A stretch of 36,443 bases of DNA from Chloroflexota bacterium (GTDB taxonomy: Bacteria; Chloroflexota; Anaerolineae; Anaerolineales; Villigracilaceae), in NCBI GenBank assembly GCA_019873655.1, contig JAIOAU010000026.1, positions 1 through 36,443 of the forward strand. The letters are read 5' to 3'. Positions 1-6,664 of this stretch are shown here, in pieces. The translations under genes were made by a program, and so were the position numbers. The notes under the pieces were generated by a model, which had not been told where the DNA came from, did no database searches, and saw only the letters and a program-made list of their open reading frames with translations. Within the stretch, counting starts at the first letter, position 1. Each line of letters begins with the position of its first letter.

Positions 1-69
1 TGTCAGATATGGAGCTACAAATGCCCATTCTTCGTCACTTACATCACTCGGGTAGGCTTTTCTGGTCAT
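1..69 (-). CDS. IS5-family transposase, N-terminal fragment
   Basis: The ATG at 67-69 (minus) opens a frame that reads MTRKAYPSDVSDEEWAFVAP and then YLT before leaving the window. The string YPSDVSDEEWAFVAPYL is the typical N-terminus (DUF4096) of IS5-family DDE transposases. Only 23 residues are visible, so the catalytic core cannot be judged. The frame overlaps the last codons of the interrupted gene on the same strand in another register. Confidence 0.75.
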   Translation of the reverse strand, partial: MTRKAYPSDVSDEEWAFVAPYLT

Positions 70-109
70 GACCAGAGTCTACCACCTTACCCAAGTTCAT
101 AACACGCTC
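1..109 (-). mobile_element. IS5-family insertion sequence, left end (partial)
   Basis: Reading the minus strand, an element appears to start at position 109 with GAGCGTGTTATGAAC, which resembles the terminus of IS5-family (IS1031/IS427-like) elements, followed 40 nt later by a transposase start codon. The three bases outside it (110-112, CTA on the minus strand) fit the TNA-type target of this group. The rest lies outside the window, so the other end and the target duplication cannot be seen. It interrupts the metallopeptidase-like frame at 44-808. Confidence 0.65.
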
Positions 110-808
110 TAGTGTGTTAGATGGCATCTCATCATTGGCGTCATCAAAGGCGTGCCCCAGCTCGTGAACGATATTGTTTCTTCTCCGCAGAGACCGATCA
201 CTGTAGTAAGAAGCGTCATCGTACATACTGTAAACAAATATAACGCGATAGCACTGGCCATCCAGGGTCTGCCGACCAACATGACAACCTCCTGAATCAT
301 CGCTGCCGCCATCCGGACAGATGGATGGGAAAAACGCGCCAGTATTTTGGGTCGCATCTTGGAATGCGATTGGCGCCTCGTCTGTATGAAAAGCGTCTCT
401 AAACGCCTGGTGACGATCTTTCGAATTACCATGTCCTCTCATAAGGGCTGTAGCAACGTCCTCCACGGCTGAGTAAATTGCTTCAAGTTTGCCGACATCT
501 TCAAAATCCCCAAACAAATAGACATCGTAATAGAACCTCAAAGCGCTCTCAATCATCGATCGCGTTATTACATTTGCGCCGGGCATATCTTTTAGAAACT
601 CATAATCGTCCATCACGGGAGCTCGCTTTCCCGATATCGATGGGGCGAGTGGCAAGTTCCAGGATGATTGTATTTGTCTTGCCGCCACGGCCGCGGCGAT
701 CTGGGCGTCGTAGGCCGCGTCCATGGCGCGCTGGTTGGCGTTGAAGGCAGCGGCGGGGGCTTCGTCTTCTTCGCGGCGGCGCTGCTGCTCGAGGACGTAG
801 GCCGTCAC
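44..808 (-). pseudogene. Tail cassette with HELGH metallopeptidase-like domain, truncated by an IS
   Basis: The frame (GTG at 806-808, possibly not a native start) has three parts. Its first ~45 residues continue a hydrophobic stretch encoded just upstream (VLWGLIGAV), then a Glu/Arg-rich and Ala/Asn-rich segment that is duplicated near 35 kb. Residues ~46-215 are unique and end in NNIVHELGHAFDDA, a zincin-type HExxH motif. After DEMPSNTL the codons come from the inserted IS5-type element, so the last ~20 residues are artificial and any downstream zinc ligand is lost. A conserved stem with an unrelated C-terminal domain resembles the cassettes of polymorphic toxins; that role is inference. 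The unique part is less GC-rich than the chromosomal core. Confidence 0.6.
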
Positions 809-864
809 CGCGCCGATCAGCCCCCATAAGACGGACGGGGGACCGTCGACCGCGGACGATGGAC
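684..864 (-). repeat. 181-bp repeat, left copy (tail-cassette stem)
   Basis: This block aligns without gaps to 35007-35187, with roughly ten mismatches counted by eye. On the minus strand it encodes a short Ser/Pro/Asp-rich linker, a hydrophobic segment and the QQRRREE...FNANQRAMDAAYD stem. Both copies sit on the minus strand and then run into different sequence: here the HELGH domain, at the right end a stop after a few codons. Confidence 0.85.
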
Positions 865-905
865 GGCCGCGGGTTCGATCTTGGTCTATCTTCCGTCCTC
901 CATCC

Positions 906-1872
906 CTACCGCCAATCCGGCGCCCAGCCGTCGGTCAGATAGACCCGTTCCCCTGTCTCCCGGTTCACCTTGAAGATCATTCCCTCTTGAGTGTTGTACA
1001 CCAGCCAACGGCTATCGGGCGACCAGCCGGGCATCGAGACGGTGCGGGCATAGGAAAACACACCCCTGACCAGAACCCGTTCTTCGTCCGTCGCCAAGTC
1101 GCGGACGATCAGATTCCCGTCGGCGGTGTAATAGGCCAGCCAGCGCCCATCGTCCGAGAAGGATGGGTAGATGCCAGCAAATGAGGTTGTCTCGCTAGTC
1201 CTTTGATCGAAAAGCAGGATCATGTCCTGGTTCGTTTCAAAGTCGTAGTAATTGGTCACAAATACACCATCTTGATTCTCTCCGAAAGAGCTTATGATTC
1301 GGCTGTCTATGGAAGATGGCAAGTATATTTCGCCTGCAATTGAGCATTCTCTCAGGTCAACGCGTATAATCACCTGCACATTTGGGTTTCTGATATAGTT
1401 CTCACCGTTTTGTTGCGACCATAGACTTAGAAGGCCCAGAATGTTTCCTTGCTCATCTGTGTTTGTGGGGAAGTTTCCTTCAAAGTCGCTACATTGCGCT
1501 CCATACATTCTGCCATCGCTGTCGATCTCCCTCAGGTTGGGAGCGGTAGAGGCGACTGAAAAAAAAGACAGTATTGCCCGTTTTTGACCATCTTGGCCAA
1601 AGGGCATGCTGAGTATAAAGGGGCAAGCCGAACATTGAAAACGAGCCTGACCGTATTAAAAAAGTGTACTCCTCGCGCCCGCTCCCATCAGCGTTAATGA
1701 AGCCCAAGGTGGCAGAATCGGCATCGTTGTACACTAACCCGGCCTCGGGCATGAACACGATTTCGGCGTCGGGGAGGCCGTCTGGCAACGGAACGGCCGG
1801 TTCGCGTCTGCAGGCGGTCAGCAGGACGGCAAAGAAGACCAAAACAAAGGCGGTTTTCGACAGTCGGTTCAT
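906..1872 (-). pseudogene. Secreted beta-propeller (PD40/TolB-like) lipoprotein, frameshifted
   Basis: The ATG at 1870-1872 follows a GAGGAGGT ribosome site that overlaps the end of the upstream gene. The product begins with a lipoprotein signal ending in LLTAC. It then shows WD40/PD40-like blades such as WPRWSKTGNTVFF, YPSFSDDGRWLAYY and MPGWSPDSRWLVYN, as in TolB-like propellers. The frame is broken at a run of eight T (minus strand, 1559-1566): the first 127-codon frame stops soon after, while the other frame carries the remaining blades to 906. Seven T would give one continuous protein of about 320 residues. It could be a real frameshift, a homopolymer sequencing error, or slippage. Function unknown; a cell-surface binding role is inferred. 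Confidence 0.7.
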
Positions 1873-1884
1873 AGGCGACTTGTT

Positions 1885-2532
1885 TTACCTCCTCGAGATG
1901 ACCACAAAATCCACCGGCCAGGTCATCGGGTCGGACAAATAGCCTTCCATCTGGTCGAGAGTTTTCCACGTCAATCCTGGCGAGGCCGGCGCATCGTCCC
2001 CCGAATTCAAGAACCCGAATCCCCGCTCGGGATCATAGGCGACCAGAACCAGCACATTCTGGCTGAAAGGATTGCCCCGCTCCACATTGTACGAGAATAA
2101 CACCACCGTGTTGGGATCGTACAGGCTCCTGACCAGGTCTTCGGGACTCATCTCCCGCAATTCTGCATGCGGCAGATCCTCTTCCCGGCCCAGGATGACA
2201 GGCCCCAGGTCGTTGACGATGTTCACCAGTTGGAACGGCAGCGTCGCCCCTCCATTTGGAAGGAAGGCGTAACGCAAATGCCGCAGGTAGGGAATCGCTC
2301 GAATCGCGTCCAGCACGTCCTGACCGCTGGTGTTGGCGTTATACAGCACATTCAAGCCCATGGAAACGGCATAGGCCCCGGAGAAGTCGGTCAACCTTTG
2401 ACTTTGCCGCACGGGCGGCCCGACGAGGGCGGTATGAGGGGGCGCATCAGCCCGCGCCGGGGCCGCCAGGCTCAACCCCAGGAGCAAGACCGCGGCCAGG
2501 ACACGCATTCGCTGCCGGAGACGAAGACTCAT
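1885..2532 (-). CDS. Secreted C39-like (papain-fold) protein of unknown function
   Basis: 215 residues starting at an ATG with a clear GGGAGGAAAG site nine bases upstream. An N-terminal signal peptide (residues ~8-29, ending ARADA) predicts export. The mature part (SQRLTDFSGAYAVSMGLNVLYN, then Q/N-rich hydrophobic blocks and LVLVAYDPERGFGFLNSGDDAP) resembles the peptidase C39-like fold. The usual catalytic Cys before GPxxxxMxL is absent (SGAYAVSMGL), so it may be a non-catalytic relative. Its 3' end carries the ribosome site for the propeller lipoprotein downstream, so the two are probably co-transcribed. Assignment to the fold is tentative. Confidence 0.55.
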   Translation of the reverse strand: MSLRLRQRMRVLAAVLLLGLSLAAPARADAPPHTALVGPPVRQSQRLTDFSGAYAVSMGLNVLYNANTSGQDVLDAIRAIPYLRHLRYAFLPNGGATLPFQLVNIVNDLGPVILGREEDLPHAELREMSPEDLVRSLYDPNTVVLFSYNVERGNPFSQNVLVLVAYDPERGFGFLNSGDDAPASPGLTWKTLDQMEGYLSDPMTWPVDFVVISRR

Positions 2533-2697
2533 CGCTTTCCTCCCTGAGAAATGATCGTCAGGTGTGATTGAGATTCATTGTACAGACAAAGAGCAGAAAG
2601 AGGCAAGTGACGATTGTCATGTCTTTGGAGCGAGAGGCCTCGAAGGCATAGAAACGCCTCCATCGAAGGCCGCGAAATCGGTTAGAATAAATGTGCT

Positions 2698-2934
2698 ATG
2701 AAAACCATCCGCGCCTCCGAGATCGGCGCCTACCTCTACTGCGCCCGCGCCTGGTGGTATCAGAAACAGGGCGTGGAATCCTCCCACCAGGCCGAGATGA
2801 ACGCCGGGACCGAACTGCACCGCCAGCACGGGCGGACGGTCATCGCCGCCGGCCTGACGCAGACCCTGGCGCTGATCTTTCTCCTCGCTGCCCTGCTCCT
2901 GGCCGTCGCCTACTGCACCGCCCGCCTGCTCTGA
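2698..2934 (+). CDS. Membrane-anchored N-terminal half of a Cas4/RecB-like nuclease
   Basis: 78 residues. The start, ASEIGAYLYCARAWWYQKQG, matches the N-terminus of Cas4/DUF83 nucleases: C15 corresponds to the single N-terminal iron-sulfur ligand, and His41/His44 in TELHRQHG fit the motif I histidine. Residues ~52-73 form one transmembrane helix and the protein ends soon after. All other nuclease motifs are in the next gene, 11 bp downstream. A -10-like TAGAAT (2683-2688) lies nine bases before the ATG and no Shine-Dalgarno is visible, so the mRNA may be leaderless. It may be half of a two-subunit enzyme, or the 5' part of a gene split by a frameshift. Confidence 0.65.
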   Translation: MKTIRASEIGAYLYCARAWWYQKQGVESSHQAEMNAGTELHRQHGRTVIAAGLTQTLALIFLLAALLLAVAYCTARLL

Positions 2935-2945
2935 GCGAGAACCCG

Positions 2946-3464
2946 ATGACCTCCCTCTATGCCGCCCTCGTCCTCTTCCTCCTGGCGCTGATCTTGTCCT
3001 GGATCGCCGGCCGTCAGCGGCGCGCCGCCCGACTCCCCGGCGGACGCATCATCTACACCGACACGCGCGCCTGGGGACGGCTGGAAAAGCCGCTCTACGA
3101 TCAAGACCTCGGCCTGACCGGCAAACCCGACTATCTCATCGAACAGGACGGCCGCCTCATCCCGGTCGAACTCAAGACCGGCCGGACGCCCGAAGCGCCC
3201 TACGATTCGCACATCTTCCAACTGGCGGCCTATTGCCTGCTGGTCGAGAAGACCTACGGCAAACGCCCGCCCTACGGAATCATCCACTACCCCGGCCGCG
3301 ATTTCGCCGTGGACTACACCCCCGCCCTCGAATCGGCCCTCCTCGACCTGCTGGCCGACCTGCGCCGCGACGAACTGCGCGGCCAGGTCCACCGCTCGCA
3401 CGAGGACGAGCGCCGCTGCCGCGGCTGCGGCTTTCGCGACGTCTGCGAGGAACGCCTGGCCTGA
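2946..3464 (+). CDS. Membrane-anchored Cas4/PD-(D/E)XK nuclease, C-terminal half
   Basis: 172 residues. Residues 4-22 are a transmembrane helix followed by Arg-rich GRQRRAAR, which places the rest in the cytoplasm. The PD-(D/E)XK core is clear: D62 in GKPDYL, E75 and K77 in PVELKTGR, then the QxxxY motif Q92-Y96. The C-terminus has C158, C161 and C167 (CRGCGFRDVC), the three C-terminal iron-sulfur ligands of Cas4. The fourth Cas4 cysteine and the motif I histidine are missing here but present in the preceding small gene. No CRISPR array or other cas gene is in the window, so this is a stand-alone Cas4-like nuclease, perhaps for DNA repair or uptake (inference). Confidence 0.75.
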   Translation: MTSLYAALVLFLLALILSWIAGRQRRAARLPGGRIIYTDTRAWGRLEKPLYDQDLGLTGKPDYLIEQDGRLIPVELKTGRTPEAPYDSHIFQLAAYCLLVEKTYGKRPPYGIIHYPGRDFAVDYTPALESALLDLLADLRRDELRGQVHRSHEDERRCRGCGFRDVCEERLA

Positions 3465-3508
3465 ATGCGTGTTCTCCCCTCAGGAAACCCGCCTCGCCGC
3501 GACAAAGG

Positions 3509-3523
3509 TATAATTATCGAGTG
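3509..3523 (+). promoter_or_regulatory. -10 element next to the nadK start (leaderless transcription likely)
   Basis: A perfect TATAAT at 3509-3514 ends seven bases before the GTG at 3521, so transcription should begin at or within a base or two of the start codon. No Shine-Dalgarno precedes the GTG. No good -35 box was found. Confidence 0.55.
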
Positions 3524-4390
3524 CCTGCCCATTCCTCTCCTCCCCGCCGCGTCATCGTCGCCGGCCACCCCAAGATGCCCGAGGCCTTGCCCGAGGCCGA
3601 AAGCATCGCCGCCTACCTGCGGGAGCGCGGCCTGGACGCCGCCGCCGGGACGCTGGATTCCGCCGACCTGCGCAAGCGCGTCCGGGACGGCAACTTCGAC
3701 TTGCTGATCGCCGTCGGCGGCGACGGGACGATGCTGCGCGCCGGTCACCTGTGCGCGCCGGTCAACGTCCCCATCCTGGGCGTCAACCTGGGGCGGCTGG
3801 GCTTCCTCATCCAGGTCGGGCGCGAGGAGTGGCCCGCCTACCTGGATCAATTGCTGGAGGGCAAGCACTGGCTCGAACAACGCATGATGCTGCGCGTCGA
3901 ACACCTGCGCTCCGGCGAGTCGCTCGGCGTCTGGCAGGCGCTCAACGAGGCGGTCGTCGCGCGCGACGCCTCCGTCCGCCCGGTGCGCGTCCTCGCCACC
4001 GTGGACGGACAACTGCTGACCACCTACGTCGCCGACGGCCTGATCGCCGCCACCCCCACCGGCTCGACCGCCTACGCCCTGGCCGCCGGCGGGCCGATCC
4101 TGCCGCCGGAACTGCGCAACATCCTGCTCGTCCCCATCGCCCCGCACCTGTCGGTGGACCGCGCCGTCGTCCTGTCCGAAGGTTCGTCGGTGCGAATCAC
4201 TCTCCAGGAGGGCAGCGCCGTCCTGTGCGTGGACGGGCAAACCCCCATCGGCCTGGCCGAGAACGACGAGGTGGACGTCCGCGCCGGCGAGTACACCGTC
4301 GCCTTCGTCCGCTTCGGCGACCCGGGCTACTTCTACCGCAACCTGACCGCCCACATGAACCAAAACCCCACCATAGGCCTGCCGCGATGA
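3521..4390 (+). CDS. nadK: NAD kinase
   Basis: 289 residues from the GTG at 3521, chosen because the ATP-NAD kinase domain begins directly after it and a TATAAT lies just upstream; the frame further upstream is not family-like. The enzyme phosphorylates NAD to NADP in the cytosol. Visible motifs are GGDGTMLR (G66-T70, with the catalytic Asp), NVPILGVNLGRLGFL, the NE-containing ALNEAVVARD, and the DGLIAATPTGSTAYALAAGGPI block that binds NAD. It heads a tight cluster: its stop overlaps the next start (ATGA), followed by recN two bases after that gene. nadK-recN linkage is common in bacteria. Confidence 0.95.
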   Translation: MPAHSSPPRRVIVAGHPKMPEALPEAESIAAYLRERGLDAAAGTLDSADLRKRVRDGNFDLLIAVGGDGTMLRAGHLCAPVNVPILGVNLGRLGFLIQVGREEWPAYLDQLLEGKHWLEQRMMLRVEHLRSGESLGVWQALNEAVVARDASVRPVRVLATVDGQLLTTYVADGLIAATPTGSTAYALAAGGPILPPELRNILLVPIAPHLSVDRAVVLSEGSSVRITLQEGSAVLCVDGQTPIGLAENDEVDVRAGEYTVAFVRFGDPGYFYRNLTAHMNQNPTIGLPR

Positions 4391-4911
4391 ACGATGCACC
4401 GACCCTGACCTGCGCCAATCATCCGGGCGTCGCCACCTCCCTGCGCTGCAACAAGTGCGAAAAGCCCATCTGCGCCAAATGCGCCGTGCGCACCCCCACC
4501 GGCTACCGCTGCAAGGAATGCATGCGGGCGCATCAGCAATCCTTCGACGCCGCCTTCAACACCGCCCGCTGGTACGACTACCTCATCGCCTTGCTGGTCC
4601 CCGCCCTCCTCTCGCTGGCCGTCAGCATCGGCGTCGTCTTCGTCACCTTCCTCGTCTGGGGATTGATCGTGCTAATCCTGGCCCCCTCGGCCGGCGAACT
4701 CATCGCCCGCCTGACCCAGGCCGCCCTGCGCAAGCGCCGCTCGCGCGCCCTCTACCGCCTGGTCGCCATCGGCGTCGTCCTGGGCGCGCTGCCGGTCAGC
4801 CTCTTCATGCTGATCACCGGCGGTTGGTTCATCCTCCTCTGGGAAGTCCTCTATCTGGTGATTGCCGTCCCGGTCGTCTACTACCGCATCTCCGGCATTC
4901 GATTGAGTTGA
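4387..4911 (+). CDS. B-box-type zinc finger membrane protein
   Basis: 174 residues; the start overlaps the nadK stop by four bases, implying translational coupling. Residues ~8-48 carry a B-box/rhomboid-type zinc-binding region with the pattern CxxH, CxxC, CxxC and CxxC (CANH, CNKC, CAKC, CKEC). The rest is membrane protein: about four hydrophobic segments between residues ~58 and 170, with an Arg-rich loop (ALRKRRSRAL) in the middle. Such proteins are frequent in Chloroflexota and other bacteria, but the function is unknown. Lying between nadK and recN suggests co-expression rather than a shared role. Confidence 0.75.
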   Translation: MNDAPTLTCANHPGVATSLRCNKCEKPICAKCAVRTPTGYRCKECMRAHQQSFDAAFNTARWYDYLIALLVPALLSLAVSIGVVFVTFLVWGLIVLILAPSAGELIARLTQAALRKRRSRALYRLVAIGVVLGALPVSLFMLITGGWFILLWEVLYLVIAVPVVYYRISGIRLS

Positions 4912-4912
4912 C

Positions 4913-6646
4913 ATGCTGACCGAACTGCGCATCCACAACTTCGCCATCATCGAGAGCCTCGAACTGGAATTCGGCCCCGGCCTGCTCGTCTTCACCGGCG
5001 AGACCGGGGCGGGCAAATCCATCATCATGGACGCCGTCGAAATGCTCCTCGGCGGCCGCGCCGACGCCGCCGTCATCCGCGCCGAGGCCGACCTGGCGCG
5101 GGTCGAGGCGACCTTCCAACTCGCCGGCCCCGAGACGGACGCCGTCCACGAAATCCTCCGGCGCGAAGACCTGCTCGATGACCCGCGCTTCCTCACCCTC
5201 AGCCGCGAAATCCGCCGCGAGGGCCGCCACGGCGCACGCGTCAACGGCCGGACCGTCAACCTGGCCCTGCTCAAGGAACTGGGCAGCCTGCTGGTGGACA
5301 TCCACGGCCAGTCCGAACACCTCTCCCTGCTCGACGTCCGCGCCCACCTCGGCCTGCTCGACCGTTACGCCGGCGTCGAAACCCTCCTGGCCGACTACCG
5401 CAAATCCTACCAGAACCTGCTGGCCATCCGCCGCGAACTGCACGAACTGCGCGCCGCCCAGGCCGATTCCGACCGCCGCGTCGAACTGCTCACCTACCAG
5501 GCCGAGGAAATCGAGGCCGCCCGTCTGCGCCCCGGCGAGGACGAGACCCTGCGCCAGGAACGCGACCGCCTGGCCAACGCCGAGGCCCTGGCCGCCCTGG
5601 CCCAGCAGGCCCTCACCGCCCTGGACGAAGGCGCTCCCGACTCGCCCGCCGCCACCGACCTGGTCGGCGAGGCCTCCCAGGCGCTGGCCAAACTGGCCGG
5701 CATCGATTCCGGCCGCGCCGCCCTGGCCGAGCAGGCCGCCGCCCTCGAGGAAACCCTGGCCGACCTGGCCCGCAGCCTGCGCGACTACCTGGAGACCATC
5801 GAATACAACCCCAAGCGGCTCGAAGAGGCCGAAGAACGCCTCGACCTGATTCACCGCCTGACGCGCAAATACGGCGGCAGCATCGAAGCCGTCCTGGACT
5901 TCGCCGCCCAGGCCCGCCGCCAACTGGAGACCATCTCCAGCGCCGCCGAGCGCATCGCCGAACTCGAAGCCGCCGAATCCGCCGCCCTGAACGAACTGGC
6001 CGAACGCGGCCTGGCCCTCTCGGACAAACGCCGCCAGGCCGCCGACCAGATGAGCCAGGCCATCGAGGCCGAACTCGACGACCTGCGCATGGCCTCCGCC
6101 CGCTTCGCCGTCGACTTCCAGCGCCGCCCCGACCCCGACGGCATCCCCCTGCCCGACGGGACGCGCGTCGCCTTCGACGCCAACGGCCTCGACCGGGTCG
6201 AATTCCTGGTCGCCCCCAACCCGGGCGAGGGCCTCAAACCCCTGGCCCGCATCGCCTCCGGCGGCGAGACCTCGCGCCTGATGCTGGCCCTCAAGAACGT
6301 CCTGGCCCGCGCCGACCAGGTGCCGACCCTCATCTTCGACGAAATCGACCAGGGCATCGGCGGGCGCGTCGGCGCGACCGTCGGCGAAAAATTGTGGAGC
6401 CTCGCCCGCGCCCACCAGGTGCTGGTCATCACCCACCTGCCGCAACTGGCCGTCTACGGCGACAGCCACTTCCAGGTCCAGAAAATCGTCCAGGCCGGCC
6501 GCACCCTGACGCGGGTCGAAAAACTGGACGGCGAGCCGCGCACCCTCGAACTGGCCCAGATGCTCGGCGAGGTCACCGAGGGCACCATCCGTTCCGCCCA
6601 CGACATCCTCCAATCTGCCCAGGCGTTCAAAGCCGGCAAGAAATAA
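4913..6646 (+). CDS. recN: DNA repair protein RecN
   Basis: 577 residues, a normal length for RecN, an SMC-like ATPase acting in recombinational repair of double-strand breaks. The Walker A FTGETGAGKS is at residues 28-37. A long Ala/Glu/Arg-rich coiled coil covers roughly residues 155-380. The C-terminal ATPase lobe has the ABC signature RIASGGETSRLMLALK and the Walker B segment PTLIFDEIDQGIGGR, followed by the His switch VITHLPQLA. The ATG is one base after the previous stop. The ATG of the next gene is 19 bases past the stop, so transcription may continue into it. No LexA-type operator was recognised. Confidence 0.97.
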   Translation: MLTELRIHNFAIIESLELEFGPGLLVFTGETGAGKSIIMDAVEMLLGGRADAAVIRAEADLARVEATFQLAGPETDAVHEILRREDLLDDPRFLTLSREIRREGRHGARVNGRTVNLALLKELGSLLVDIHGQSEHLSLLDVRAHLGLLDRYAGVETLLADYRKSYQNLLAIRRELHELRAAQADSDRRVELLTYQAEEIEAARLRPGEDETLRQERDRLANAEALAALAQQALTALDEGAPDSPAATDLVGEASQALAKLAGIDSGRAALAEQAAALEETLADLARSLRDYLETIEYNPKRLEEAEERLDLIHRLTRKYGGSIEAVLDFAAQARRQLETISSAAERIAELEAAESAALNELAERGLALSDKRRQAADQMSQAIEAELDDLRMASARFAVDFQRRPDPDGIPLPDGTRVAFDANGLDRVEFLVAPNPGEGLKPLARIASGGETSRLMLALKNVLARADQVPTLIFDEIDQGIGGRVGATVGEKLWSLARAHQVLVITHLPQLAVYGDSHFQVQKIVQAGRTLTRVEKLDGEPRTLELAQMLGEVTEGTIRSAHDILQSAQAFKAGKK

Positions 6647-6664
6647 CCCTCCTGGAACGCTGCG

